From the NCBI GenBank assembly GCA_031549285.1, contig JAVBPZ010000002.1:1-64000 (forward strand): a stretch of 64,000 nucleotides of DNA. The letters run 5' to 3'. Positions 14,664 to 23,634 of the stretch are shown here, in pieces. Both the position numbers and the translations under genes were made by a program. Source of the DNA: JAAYCI01 sp031549285. GTDB taxonomy: Bacteria; Bacillota; Clostridia; Oscillospirales; Ruminococcaceae. Under the pieces are notes generated by a model. That model was given only the letters and a program-made list of their open reading frames with translations, was not told the origin of the DNA and made no database searches. How positions within the stretch are numbered: position 1 is the stretch's first letter; every line of letters starts with the position of its first letter.

Positions 14664-15143
14664 TTGAAACGCGAAGATTATATTTCCTGGGCCGAGTATT
14701 TTATGGGTATTGCCCTGCTCAGCGCCGAGCGCTCGAAGGACGCCGGAACACAGGTGGGTTCCTGCATCGTGAACCGCGAGCACAAAATTCTTTCGCTGGG
14801 CTACAACGGCATGCCCACCGGCTGCCTGGATGATTCCATGCCCTGGGGCCGGGAAGGGGAGCCGCTGCAAACCAAATATATGTACGTCTGCCACGCAGAA
14901 CTGAACGCCATCCTGAACGCTGCCGGCGGGGACCTGCGCGGCGCGCGGCTGTATACCACCCTGTTCCCGTGCAACGAATGCGCCAAGGCTATCATCCAAA
15001 GCGGCATTGCCGAGGTCATCTACCTTTCCGACAAATATGCCGATTCCGACGCCACCTATGCCAGCAAAAAAATGTTCGACATGGTGGGGGTAAAATACAC
15101 CCCCTACCGCAAAAGCGGTCGCAAAATCAACATTGAACTATAA
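14664..15143 (+). CDS. deoxycytidylate deaminase (ComEB-like)
   Basis: A 159-residue protein read from TTG at 14664 (MKREDYISWAEYFMGIALLS), preceded by GGGAGG. The promoter position excludes a start further upstream. Zinc ligands and the catalytic glutamate are clear: CHAELNAI (H77, E79) and PCNECAKAII (C103, C106). The GYNGMPTGCLDDSMPW loop is the nucleotide-binding segment of dCMP deaminases. It converts dCMP to dUMP for dTMP synthesis. It is monocistronic, closed by a strong terminator at 15187. Confidence 0.94.
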   Translation: MKREDYISWAEYFMGIALLSAERSKDAGTQVGSCIVNREHKILSLGYNGMPTGCLDDSMPWGREGEPLQTKYMYVCHAELNAILNAAGGDLRGARLYTTLFPCNECAKAIIQSGIAEVIYLSDKYADSDATYASKKMFDMVGVKYTPYRKSGRKINIEL

Positions 15144-15186
15144 GAACTTCCCCCGCAAAAAACAATAACCGTATTCTGTGGATAGC

Positions 15187-15223
15187 ACAGCCGCCCGGCA
15201 TAAAACCCGGCGGCTGTTTTTTT
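15187..15223 (+). terminator. intrinsic terminator after dCMP deaminase
   Basis: ACAGCCGCC ... GGCGGCTGT stem with a GC-rich interior, followed by a run of seven or eight T, 44 bp past the stop. Confidence 0.8.
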
Positions 15224-15348
15224 GTGCATAGCTGAGGGGGCGCCTCATGTTCCATAGCCCCAGGCGACAAGAAAGGGGGTGGCGCCAGGTAGCCGCCGCG
15301 TGCTTTCGCAGCTGACAGCGCAATGTGCCCTTTAATACCCGCCTGGCC

Positions 15349-16773
15349 CTACCACAGCGCCGCCACATCCTTATACATTGCGGCATACTGCCCGGCCGAG
15401 CGGCCCCAGCTGAAATCACACTCCATGCACCGCTTCACCAGCACCGGCCAGCCTTCTTTGCTTTCATACCCTTCCTTCGCGCGGAAACAGGCCGCCTGCA
15501 TATCATACGCGTTATAACTGACGAAGGTAAAACCGTTTCCTGTACCATCCCCGCTGTCCTGTATGGTATCCTTCAGCCCGCCGGTTTCCCGCACAATAGG
15601 TACCGACCCATACCGCAGTGCCACCATCTGTGACAGCCCACATGGCTCACTTTTGCTGGGCATCAGGAAAAAGTCGCTGCCGGCATACACCTTGCGTGCC
15701 ACCTCCGGCACAAACCCTATGCGCACCCCAAACTGCCCGGCATGTCGGGACGCCAGCTCTTTAAAGAAGTTTTCGAACGAATAATCCCCCGAACCCAATA
15801 TCACCAGCTGCATACCACTGGACACCAGATTGTCCGCCACGTGGCGCACAAGGTCCAGCCCCTTGTGGCTGACCAGCCGCGTCACCATGCCAATCAACGG
15901 CGCGTCGCATTCTTCCAAACCAAACGCCTCGCGCAGTTCTTTTTTGCAGGCAGCTTTCCCTGCGGCCACGTTCTCGGCACCGTAGTTCATGGCGATAAAC
16001 TTGTCGGTGCGCGGGTCATACACGTCGGTGTCTATCCCGTTCAGTATCCCACACAGCTTGTACTGCTTTTTGCGCAAAAACTCGTCCAGGCCATGGCTGT
16101 ACCACGGGTCCAAAATCTCGCACGCGTACGTGGGCGACACGGTGGTTACCTTGTCCGCGGTCTCAATAGCCCCCTTCATGTAGTTCACGATCCCGTCGAA
16201 CTCCACGATATGCGCATCCTTGCGGCCGATTCCGATGGTCTCCTCCAATATTTCCAGCCCATACTTGCCCTGGTACTGGATATTGTGGATGGTGAACACC
16301 GCCTTCACACCCTGGTACTTTTCCAGATGCCGATAATACAGGTTCAGGTACACCGGCACCAGCGCAGTTTGCCAGTCGTTGCAGTGAATAATGTCCGGCG
16401 TGAAATCCACATGGAATAACGTTTCCAAGATTGCACGGGAGAAAAAAGCATACCGCTCGCCATCGTCGTAAAAACCATACAGGCCGTGCCGCTTAAAGTA
16501 GTATTCATTGTCCAGAAAATAATAGGTAACGCCCTGCCGGGTCAATTCAAACAGGCCGCAGTACTGGTTACGCCAGCCCACCGGCACCGTAAAGTTGGTA
16601 ATGTATTTCAATTTTTCGCGCCATTCCTCGGGAATATCCCCATACAGCGGCAGAATAACCCGGACATTCACCTTTTTCTTTTTCAGCGCAATCGGCAGGC
16701 TGCCTGCCACATCGCCCAGCCCCCCAGACGCAAAAAACGGATATGCTTCGCTGGCTGCAAACAGAACCTTCAT
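15349..16773 (-). CDS. glgA: glycogen synthase (ADP-glucose type, GT5)
   Basis: A 474-residue GT5 enzyme of normal length. The start MKVLFAASEAYPFFASGGLG has ASGGLGD where many bacterial synthases have KTGGL, a variant that I recall in clostridial enzymes. Other motifs: HCNDWQTALVPVYL, FTIHNIQYQGK, TTVSPTYACEI, GILNGIDTDVYDP, IGMVTRLVSHKGLDL and the C-terminal PSKSEPCGLSQMVALRYGSV with the catalytic glutamate. It extends alpha-1,4-glucan from ADP-glucose. It is the last gene of the leftward glgBCDA operon, 69 bp after glgD, with GGGAGGGAAGAAG before the ATG. No clear terminator was found after it. Confidence 0.97.
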   Translation of the reverse strand: MKVLFAASEAYPFFASGGLGDVAGSLPIALKKKKVNVRVILPLYGDIPEEWREKLKYITNFTVPVGWRNQYCGLFELTRQGVTYYFLDNEYYFKRHGLYGFYDDGERYAFFSRAILETLFHVDFTPDIIHCNDWQTALVPVYLNLYYRHLEKYQGVKAVFTIHNIQYQGKYGLEILEETIGIGRKDAHIVEFDGIVNYMKGAIETADKVTTVSPTYACEILDPWYSHGLDEFLRKKQYKLCGILNGIDTDVYDPRTDKFIAMNYGAENVAAGKAACKKELREAFGLEECDAPLIGMVTRLVSHKGLDLVRHVADNLVSSGMQLVILGSGDYSFENFFKELASRHAGQFGVRIGFVPEVARKVYAGSDFFLMPSKSEPCGLSQMVALRYGSVPIVRETGGLKDTIQDSGDGTGNGFTFVSYNAYDMQAACFRAKEGYESKEGWPVLVKRCMECDFSWGRSAGQYAAMYKDVAALW

Positions 16774-16842
16774 CTTCTTCCCTCCCGCTCAGTAACCTCG
16801 GTCATTGGATGCTTCTCTAGCTGAAAACTGTCACATGGTTCC

Positions 16843-17967
16843 TTACAGCACGTGGCTTCCCTTCGCAATAAATACCGGGAAATTCCTGGCGCCACGCAGC
16901 ATCTGCCCTGCCCCAATAATCACGTTTTTGTCGGTAATCACATTTTCCAGCACGGCGCCGGGCCGCACCTCGGTCCCCTGCATAATCACACAGTCTTTCA
17001 GCTTTGCTCCCTTTCCTATACGCACCCCACGGAACAAAACGCAGTTTTTCACTTCGCCTTCTATAATGCACCCATCCGCCACCATGGTATCGCTGGTGCG
17101 CGCGTCAATAGCATACCGCACCGGCGCCTCGTCCCGCACCTTGGTATACACCGGCATATCCTCAGGAAACAGTTTCTCCAGGTTTTTGCGCTCCAACAAA
17201 CGCAGGCTCTCCTCAAAATAACTGCGCATATCGTAAATATGCCCGCTGTAGCCGCAATACTCATACCCGAATAATTTTATCTCATCCAGGTTTTCCGCCA
17301 AAATATCTTTTTCAAACCGCGTGTGCCCGCGCACCATCGCGTCCTTTACCAGGTCAATCAAAAACCGCCGCCCCACCACATAAATATTCAGGGACATGTT
17401 CTGGGGCTCCGAACGGTAATCATTCAGCCGAATCCCATTCACAAATCCGTTTTTGTTCAGCGAAAACACCGTGTTGTCCCGCTGCATTCCTTCCTCTATT
17501 ACACCCTTCTCATACACCGCTGTAATATCCGCTCCGGCGGCGTAGTGCGCATTGATCAACTGGCTGAAATCTAGGTTATATGCCACATTACAGTCGCACA
17601 TAATCACCAGGTCTTCCTGCCAATACTCCAGGTAATTCATCACCGACGCCAGTGCCTCTATGCGGCCATTATACATTTCGCTGCCATCCCGCGCATACGG
17701 CGGAAACACCACCAGCCCGCCGCGCTTTCGGGACAAATCCCACTCTCGCCCGCTGCCCAGATGATCCATCAAGCTCTGGTAGTTTTGCCGGGCAATTACC
17801 CCCACATTCTGCATACCTGCGCTGGCCATGCCGGACAGGCAAAAGTCAATCATGCGGTACCGGCCGCCAAACGGAATAGAGGCCATGGTACGGTGCGCCA
17901 CCAGTTCCGGAATATTATGGTCGTGCATATTCGGGAAAATGATGCCCAGTGCTTTTGCATTGTTCAT
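16843..17967 (-). CDS. glgD: GlgD, ADP-glucose pyrophosphorylase regulatory-type subunit
   Basis: A 374-residue paralogue of GlgC starting MNNAKALGIIFPNMHDHNIP. The usual nucleotide-binding GGxGxRL loop is absent (IIFPNMHDHNIPELVAHRTM instead), which marks it as GlgD. FGGRYRMIDFCLSGMASAGM, the NYQSLMDHLGSGREWDL motif and a C-terminal left-handed beta-helix of hexapeptide repeats (VADGCIIEGEVKNCVLFRGV) remain. In Firmicutes GlgD pairs with GlgC and raises its activity. The ATG overlaps the glgC stop (ATGA, 17964-17967), consistent with equimolar synthesis. Confidence 0.96.
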   Translation of the reverse strand: MNNAKALGIIFPNMHDHNIPELVAHRTMASIPFGGRYRMIDFCLSGMASAGMQNVGVIARQNYQSLMDHLGSGREWDLSRKRGGLVVFPPYARDGSEMYNGRIEALASVMNYLEYWQEDLVIMCDCNVAYNLDFSQLINAHYAAGADITAVYEKGVIEEGMQRDNTVFSLNKNGFVNGIRLNDYRSEPQNMSLNIYVVGRRFLIDLVKDAMVRGHTRFEKDILAENLDEIKLFGYEYCGYSGHIYDMRSYFEESLRLLERKNLEKLFPEDMPVYTKVRDEAPVRYAIDARTSDTMVADGCIIEGEVKNCVLFRGVRIGKGAKLKDCVIMQGTEVRPGAVLENVITDKNVIIGAGQMLRGARNFPVFIAKGSHVL

Positions 17968-19175
17968 CTTGTCGCCCCCTCTGGTACGTCTTCTTCCACC
18001 ATGGCTTTTGGCAGCACCTTTGCCCCGGTGCCCACGGTCACGCCCTCGGCCACCACCGTAACGCCCCACTTGGAAACGTCATCCATATGCTCCGGCCGTG
18101 CGCCCACCACCGCGCCTTTTTTTATCACGGCGTCTTCGGCAATGATAGAATAGCTTACCAGCGCGCCGTCTTCCACCACGGCGCCCGGCATCAGGATAGA
18201 GTCCCGCACCACGGCGTCGCGGCCCCCCACCGCCCCGGCAAACAACACAGCGGATTCCAGCTCCCCCTCCACTATGCAGCCCTCGGTCACCATGGAGTTT
18301 TCCACCACCGCGTTTTTCCCCACATAATGCGGCGGCCGCCCGGCGGTCCGGGTATAAATCTTCCATCCCTGGTCCCATACATCCAGCGGCACGTTCGGGT
18401 CCAGCAGATCCATGTTGGCCTCCCACAGGCTGTCTATGGTGCCCACGTCTTTCCAGTATCCGCCATAGGAATACGCAAACATTCGCTGCTTTTTGGCCAG
18501 CATCTGCGGAATAATATTCTTGCCAAAATCATTGCTGGACCCTTTGTCCGCCTCATCCTCTTCCAAAAACCGGCGCAGCTTCGCCCAGTTAAAAATATAT
18601 ACACCCATAGACGCCAGGGTAGAATCCGGCTTCTTGGGCTTTTCCTCAAACTTCGTTACCCGGCCGTTTTTGTCACAGGTCATTATGCCAAAACGAGATG
18701 CTTCTTCCTTCGGCACATCAATCACCGCGATGGTGCAGTCGGCATTTTTTTCCTTGTGATAGTCCAGCATCATGGCATAGTCCATCTTATATATATGGTC
18801 GCCGGACAAAATCAGTACATACTCCGGGTCATACCGCTCTATGAAGTTCATGTTCTGGTAAATGGCGTTGGCGGTACCGCGGTACCAGTCGCTGCGGGTC
18901 GCCTTTTGGTAGGGCGGCAGCACATGCACCCCGCCATACAAGCGGTCCAGGTCCCACGGCTGCCCGTTGCCTATGTAATCATTCAATACCAGCGGCTGGT
19001 ACTGTGTCAGCACCCCCACCGTGTCTATGCCGGAGTTAATGCAGTTCGAGAGCGGAAAATCAATAATGCGGTACTTGCTGCCAAACGGCACCGCCGGTTT
19101 GGCTATTTTTTTGGTCAGCGCGTACAGGCGCGAACCCTGCCCACCGGCCAGCAACATCGCGACACATTCCTTCAT
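17964..19175 (-). CDS. glgC: glucose-1-phosphate adenylyltransferase
   Basis: A 403-residue enzyme with the intact loop MLLAGGQGSRLYALTKKIAK, then KPAVPFGSKYRIIDFPLSNC, GTANAIYQN, LILSGDHIYKMDY and FEEKPKKPDSTLASMGVYIF, all standard for ADP-glucose pyrophosphorylase. The C-terminal third is a beta-helix of hexad repeats. It makes ADP-glucose from glucose 1-phosphate and ATP, the committed step of glycogen synthesis. It is coupled by ATGA overlaps both to glgB upstream and glgD downstream. Confidence 0.97.
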   Translation of the reverse strand: MKECVAMLLAGGQGSRLYALTKKIAKPAVPFGSKYRIIDFPLSNCINSGIDTVGVLTQYQPLVLNDYIGNGQPWDLDRLYGGVHVLPPYQKATRSDWYRGTANAIYQNMNFIERYDPEYVLILSGDHIYKMDYAMMLDYHKEKNADCTIAVIDVPKEEASRFGIMTCDKNGRVTKFEEKPKKPDSTLASMGVYIFNWAKLRRFLEEDEADKGSSNDFGKNIIPQMLAKKQRMFAYSYGGYWKDVGTIDSLWEANMDLLDPNVPLDVWDQGWKIYTRTAGRPPHYVGKNAVVENSMVTEGCIVEGELESAVLFAGAVGGRDAVVRDSILMPGAVVEDGALVSYSIIAEDAVIKKGAVVGARPEHMDDVSKWGVTVVAEGVTVGTGAKVLPKAMVEEDVPEGATR

Positions 19176-21385
19176 ACGCTCTCCCCCTTTTTGCTTGCCG
19201 CCTTTTTGGCGACTACTGTTTTTTGGGTGGCCGGCTTCTTTGCTGCCGCGGGCTTTGTTGCCGCCTTCGCCGTCTGGGTTTTCGCGGTTGTCTGTTGGGT
19301 TGTCGTCTTTGTGGCTGCTGCTTTCGTGCCGCCAGTTTTTGTGGCTGTGGTCTTGGTCGCTGTGGTCTTGGTCGCTGTGGTCTTCGTGGCGGCACTCTTT
19401 GTCCCAACCGGTTTTGCGGCAGCTATTTTGGTTGCCGCCGTCTTCGTGCCGGCCGTTTTTGCCGTGGTCCCTTTCGCTGCCGTTTTTTTCTTCTCCGCCG
19501 GCACCATAAAAAACACAGCGGACAGCGGCGGCAGCTTCACACTTACTTGGTTTGCAAACCCGTGCATTTCGCCCGGCACACTTTTCACCGTACCGTTTGT
19601 AAACCCACCACCGCCAAATTCTCCTCCGTCACTGGAAAGCACTTCCTTGTAGCTGCCGGCCACCGGCACCCCAAACTTATAGTCGTCACGGAACACCGGC
19701 GCAAAATTGCAGCACACCAAAAGGGCGTTCCCGGCGGCATCCCGCCGCAGGAACACTATAATATTTTGGGTGTTGTCGTCCGCCACCACCCACTGGAAGC
19801 CCTCCCAGGAATAGTCGCGTTCCCACAGCACCGGGGTATCCTTGTACAGGTGGTTCAGCGCCCGGCACCACGCCTGCATCTGGCGGTGGGTGTCATACTC
19901 CAGCAGGCTCCAGTCCAGTTCGCGCGCCTCGCTCCACTCCTGGAACTGCGCAAACTCCTGCCCCATGAACAGCAGTTTTTTGCCGGGGTGGGTCATCATA
20001 TACCCATAAAACACCCGCAGTTCGGCAAATTTATCGTTGTACTCGCCCGGCATCTTGCCAATCATGCTGCACTTTCCGTGCACCACCTCGTCATGGCTGA
20101 TGGGCAGAATAAAATTTTCGCTGAACGCGTAAAAGAAACTAAAGGTCAGCTTCTTGTGGCTGCCGCCACGGAACAGGGGATCCAGCTGCATATAGTCCAG
20201 CATATCGTTCATCCAGCCCATGTTCCACTTGAAGTTAAACCCCAGCCCCCCCATGTGTACCGGCGCAGACACCAGCGGCCACGCGGTAGATTCCTCCGCC
20301 ACCATAATGCTGCCGGGGTAGCGTTTAAACGCCGCGGTGTTCACCTTGCGCAACAGGTCTATCGCCTCCAGGTTTTCGACCCCGCCCTTGGTGTTCTGCT
20401 CCCACTCGCCGTCCCGCCGGTTATAGTTCAGGTACAGCATGCTGGCCACGGCATCAAACCGCAGCCCGTCTATGTGGTATGTCCCCAGCCAGAATAGCGC
20501 CGACGAAATAAGGAAACACTGTACCTCCGGCCGGCCAAAATCAAACACCATGGTCCCCCACTCGCGGTGTTCGGCCCGCAGGGGGTTCTGGTCCTCATAA
20601 CAGTTGGTCCCGTCAAACTTGTACAGGCCAAATTCATCCTTCGGGAAATGCGCCGGCACCCAGTCCATAATGACCCCAATGCCCGCACGGTGGCATTCGT
20701 CAATAAAAAACATAAAGTCCTGTGGGGTGCCATACCGGCTGGTGGGCGCAAAATAGCCGGTCACCTGGTACCCCCAGCTGCCGTCAAACGGATACTCGGT
20801 CAGCGGCATCAGCTCAATATGGGTATATCCCATTTCCTTGATATAGGGAATCAATTCCTTTGCCAGATCCCGATAGCTGAATGGATTCCCATCCGGATGG
20901 GTACGCCAGCTGCCGGCGTGCATCTCGTAAATATTCATCGGGCCAAACACCGGGTTCGCCTTTTGCTTCTGCCGTTCCCACTTGTCGTCCCGCCATTTAT
21001 ACCCGTCCAGGTCATACACCTTGCTGCAGTTGGCCGGGCGCGTCTCGGTATGAAACGCATACGGGTCCGCCTTAAAAATCATCTCGTCCGCCGGGGTGGT
21101 CACGCAGTATTTGTAAATGTCATACTCCTGCAAGCCCGGGACAAAACACTGCCACACGCCGGTCTTTGAAAGGTTCTGCATGGGGTGCGCACCGGGCATC
21201 CAGTGGTTAAAATCCCCCACCACGCTCATATTTTTGGCGCGAGGCGCCCACACACGGAACAACACGCCCGCCTGGCCGCCCACCTCGCACAGGTGCGAGC
21301 CCAAAAACTTCTGGCACTCGTAATGGGTCCCCTTGCGAAAACTGTAAATGTCGGTGTCTGCTTTCAGGCTGGTATACTTCTGCAT
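19172..21385 (-). CDS. glgB: 1,4-alpha-glucan branching enzyme with a histone-H1-like tail
   Basis: A 737-residue protein. The start at 21385 (MQKYTSLKADTDIYSFRKGT) has TGGAGG upstream. Residues about 20-125 are the N-terminal CBM48 domain (FRVWAPRAKNMSVVGDFNHW). The GH13 barrel follows: ELMPLTEYPFDGSWGYQVTG, VIMDWVPAHF, GLRFDAVASMLYL (nucleophile D311), a VAEES acid/base motif and the LPISHDEVVHGK transition-state Asp. Residues 630-737 are an extra low-complexity tail of AATKTTATK repeats, basic and disordered, not part of the family. It makes alpha-1,6 branches in glycogen and is first in the operon, downstream of a promoter at 21575-21547. Confidence 0.97.
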   Translation of the reverse strand: MQKYTSLKADTDIYSFRKGTHYECQKFLGSHLCEVGGQAGVLFRVWAPRAKNMSVVGDFNHWMPGAHPMQNLSKTGVWQCFVPGLQEYDIYKYCVTTPADEMIFKADPYAFHTETRPANCSKVYDLDGYKWRDDKWERQKQKANPVFGPMNIYEMHAGSWRTHPDGNPFSYRDLAKELIPYIKEMGYTHIELMPLTEYPFDGSWGYQVTGYFAPTSRYGTPQDFMFFIDECHRAGIGVIMDWVPAHFPKDEFGLYKFDGTNCYEDQNPLRAEHREWGTMVFDFGRPEVQCFLISSALFWLGTYHIDGLRFDAVASMLYLNYNRRDGEWEQNTKGGVENLEAIDLLRKVNTAAFKRYPGSIMVAEESTAWPLVSAPVHMGGLGFNFKWNMGWMNDMLDYMQLDPLFRGGSHKKLTFSFFYAFSENFILPISHDEVVHGKCSMIGKMPGEYNDKFAELRVFYGYMMTHPGKKLLFMGQEFAQFQEWSEARELDWSLLEYDTHRQMQAWCRALNHLYKDTPVLWERDYSWEGFQWVVADDNTQNIIVFLRRDAAGNALLVCCNFAPVFRDDYKFGVPVAGSYKEVLSSDGGEFGGGGFTNGTVKSVPGEMHGFANQVSVKLPPLSAVFFMVPAEKKKTAAKGTTAKTAGTKTAATKIAAAKPVGTKSAATKTTATKTTATKTTATKTGGTKAAATKTTTQQTTAKTQTAKAATKPAAAKKPATQKTVVAKKAASKKGESV

Positions 21386-21546
21386 CGATTGCCTCCACAG
21401 GAAAATTTGTTCGATCCTCGCACAAATCCGGACACAACCGCAAAGCCGGGTCACACGTACCTTCGGCCACACATCCATCCGCCTGGAACCTGCCCACGCG
21501 GACCAACAACAAAACCACGCTATCCACCGGCGTTATTAACACTACT

Positions 21547-21575
21547 ATTCTACCCAAATTTCGCCGTAAATGCAA
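21547..21575 (-). promoter_or_regulatory. promoter of the glgBCDA operon
   Basis: On the minus strand: TTGCAT, 17-bp spacer, TAGAAT. The transcript would carry a leader of about 155 nt before glgB, long enough for post-transcriptional control; no known riboswitch is recognised in it. Confidence 0.55.
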
Positions 21576-21606
21576 GCCAAACCGGCGCCTTCAGAACATA
21601 AAGAAA

Positions 21607-21632
21607 CCGCGCATGGACAAAACCATACGCGG
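21607..21632. repeat. hairpin CCGCGCATGG/CCATACGCGG, copy 1
   Basis: 10-bp arms with one mismatch around ACAAAA. The same stem, extended by three pairs, recurs at 21905-21935. Confidence 0.5.
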
Positions 21633-21654
21633 AAAGCTGTCAAAAAAATCCAAA

Positions 21655-21800
21655 GCCGGGAAAGGGGATTGGGGGAGTGGGGCGGGGTTTTTCGCCGTCA
21701 GGTGAAAAAAGGAACTTCAGTTCATTACCCGCAAGAGTGAGTTCGACGCGAGGATACGAGCGGCGGCGAATGTTAGGCAGCCCTCTCCCCCATTTCAAAT
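21655..21800. repeat. GC-rich hairpin repeat, copy 3 (inverted, long form)
   Basis: Read on the minus strand this begins TTTGAAATGGGGGAGAGGGC and ends GCCCCACTCCCCCAATCCCC, TTTCCCGGCTTTGG, the same ends as the units at 143-200 and 12331-12385. It has about 85 extra bases between the arms. The two shorter copies look like internal deletions of this form, or this copy carries an insertion. Confidence 0.6.
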
Positions 21801-21867
21801 AACCCAACATTTGGCAAAACAATGGTCGACTCAAATAAAACAAATCTTCTATCCCAAATGTTGTCAC

Positions 21868-21935
21868 AGCTTGTCAAAAGAGTACCTCACTCTTTTGACA
21901 AGCTGGCCGCGCATGGGCAAAACCCATACGCGGCC
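21868..21935. repeat. two adjacent perfect or near-perfect hairpins
   Basis: AGCTTGTCAAAAGAGT / ACTCTTTTGACAAGCT (21868-21904, 16-bp arms, 5-nt loop), followed at once by GGCCGCGCATGGG / CCCATACGCGGCC (21905-21935, one mismatch). A further inverted repeat CAACATTTGG (21805-21814) / CCAAATGTTG (21854-21863) lies beside them. They are downstream of the 3D-domain gene and may end its transcript. The rest of the 21386-21960 gap has no gene. Confidence 0.65.
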
Positions 21936-21960
21936 AAAACGGTATCTCTATTTTCTTTAC

Positions 21961-23016
21961 TCAATTCAGGATATAAATATCCAGCGCCCGCTTCCCAAAG
22001 CGCAGGCACTCGGCATTGGTTGCAAAGTACAAATCCACGTCTACGCGGCCCTCCATCATGGCGGTGCCGCAGTCGGTCGCAATGGCAAACCCATACACAA
22101 ACCCGCCATCTGCCGAGGTAATATACAGCCGGGTGCCATAGGGGATCACGTTCGGGTTTACCGCCACGGTACCGCAGTACAGCCCCATACCGGACGCCCC
22201 CCGCCCGCCGGACGACGAGTACGCCGTCGCAACAGCGCCCTGCATCACGCGGGAATAGCTGGTGGGCAGGCCATCTTCGCCCATCACCACGCCGTCAAAA
22301 CCCTCAATGGTAGACACCGGCACGCCGGGCACAAACTCGGTGGTCGCTTCATCATACGGGTGCAGCACTGCCTCCAGGCTGGTAATCTCGCTGGACGCAA
22401 CTTCGCCATCCACCAGCCGGTGCACATAGGTCACATCATACACGCCGCCGCGGCTCTGCAGAAAGGCCACTTCGCCGCCTTCCGGCGCTTCCAGCCCCTG
22501 CACATACGCTTCCACCGCCTCGTCTGAAACTTCCTCCCGGCGGCTTTCTTCCTCAAAGGTCACGCGGTGCACCGCCACCTCCAGATTTTCATCCAGGGGG
22601 GTGTCCAGCGCCGGTTCCACAAAATCATCCTGCCCCAGCTGCACACCGCTCAAGGTCAGCAGGTCGGCCACCGTACCCTCCACCAGGCGGGTGGTAAAGG
22701 TCGCGCCGTCCGCCTCCAGCGACACCGGAAACGCACGCTCTATGGTAACGCAAGCGGTGTTTTCATCCTCTGTTGTATATTCGACCTTGTCACAATCCTC
22801 CACTGTAATGCCGGCCAGCGCCAAAATCTCCTCGGTCTCACAGCTGGAGGTCAACAGGGTCACTTCCTGCCCGTCGGAATCGGTCACAACCACCACATCT
22901 TTGGCATACACGGTGGTAAATAAGCTGGCACTCAGCACCAGCGCCATGGTCAACACGGCTGCAATGCGCGGCATCTGCGACAGTTTCCTGCGCAGCCGCT
23001 CTATGTTTCGCTGCAT
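21961..23016 (-). CDS. secreted 3D-domain cell-wall protein (YabE-like)
   Basis: A 351-residue protein. Residues 1-38 are a signal peptide (basic MQRNIERLRRKLSQ, hydrophobic core, cleavage after VYA). Two DUF348-type ubiquitin-like segments follow (EVTLLTSSCETEEILALAGI and the ATFTTRLVEGTVADLLTLSG region), then a G5-like stretch, then the C-terminal 3D domain: ATAYSSSGGRGASGMGLYCG, IPYGTRLYI, and the metal-site aspartates in ATDCG and GRVDVDLYF. 3D/resuscitation-promoting-like proteins cleave or remodel peptidoglycan. RBS GGAGAGAGT is close to the ATG. A promoter at 23193-23164 gives a leader of about 140 nt containing a GCCGGAA/TTCCGGC hairpin. Confidence 0.92.
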   Translation of the reverse strand: MQRNIERLRRKLSQMPRIAAVLTMALVLSASLFTTVYAKDVVVVTDSDGQEVTLLTSSCETEEILALAGITVEDCDKVEYTTEDENTACVTIERAFPVSLEADGATFTTRLVEGTVADLLTLSGVQLGQDDFVEPALDTPLDENLEVAVHRVTFEEESRREEVSDEAVEAYVQGLEAPEGGEVAFLQSRGGVYDVTYVHRLVDGEVASSEITSLEAVLHPYDEATTEFVPGVPVSTIEGFDGVVMGEDGLPTSYSRVMQGAVATAYSSSGGRGASGMGLYCGTVAVNPNVIPYGTRLYITSADGGFVYGFAIATDCGTAMMEGRVDVDLYFATNAECLRFGKRALDIYILN

Positions 23017-23163
23017 ACTCTCTCCTTATTCTGTGCCGCCGGAAATACTTTATTCCGGCGACAAAATGGGGCAACCACCTGCTACTTTTCGTATACCTTT
23101 TGGAAAAGCAGCGACAAATCATATAAAACCTGCCATGTTTTTGCAGTTGCAGCACTTCGCCGT

Positions 23164-23193
23164 ATTGTACCAAACCTTTCTTCGCCTCGTCAA
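23164..23193 (-). promoter_or_regulatory. promoter of the 3D-domain gene
   Basis: On the minus strand: TTGACG, 18-bp spacer, TACAAT. The leader between about 23157 and 23016 contains the hairpin GCCGGAA-ATACTTTA-TTCCGGC (plus-strand sense). Confidence 0.6.
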
Positions 23194-23634
23194 TCACCCA
23201 TGACCCGCCTTTGTCCAGTTTCCCCGGTTTTCGGCAGAAAAGTGCCCCCGCACGGTTATGTTTGCTCCCAAATCCTCTTGTTTCCGCCAAAATGGTGCCG
23301 TTTTCTCGTTTTTTAAAAAATAATTGTCGATTGTGCGCGTGTTTTTCCCGTTTCTTCGCGCACGGCCTTTTGACTGTTTTTTGGTACTTCTGCCAGTTTT
23401 CTGTAACAATCCGCCGGTGCCTTTGGCCACTATCCCTTGACATACTGCACAAAATGTATGGGGCACGCTCAGGTCGCACACAATATACTGGGTGCCGGTC
23501 ACGAAATTGCACTTCAAAATTTTTGGCAAAATGAGGTAGGAAAAACCATGAAACTGTGCTAGTATGGACTGTGCAGTATACCACATAGACGAAAAACCAG
23601 GCGATCAACCTTTATATAGGCAGGAGGCATCCTT
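23194..23634. other. gene-free gap upstream of lepA
   Basis: No convincing gene on either strand: frames that stay open lack ribosome binding sites and protein-like composition. It holds an inverted repeat GTGCGCG / CGCGCAC with a 17-nt centre near 23330-23365. For lepA, the best promoter candidate is an extended -10 TGCTAGTAT at 23557-23565 with a weak -35. Confidence 0.4.

Noticed and set aside
17949..19652. Open frame of 567 codons on the plus strand
   Set aside because: Antisense to glgC and glgB; composition is that of a GC-rich shadow frame and it lacks a ribosome binding site.
23017..23193. c-di-AMP (ydaO) riboswitch upstream of the 3D-domain gene
   Set aside because: Such genes often have one, but I could not find the conserved core of that riboswitch in the leader; only a simple hairpin is visible.
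23194..23608. Antisense or small protein genes in the gap before lepA
   Set aside because: Open frames have no ribosome binding site and unlikely composition.
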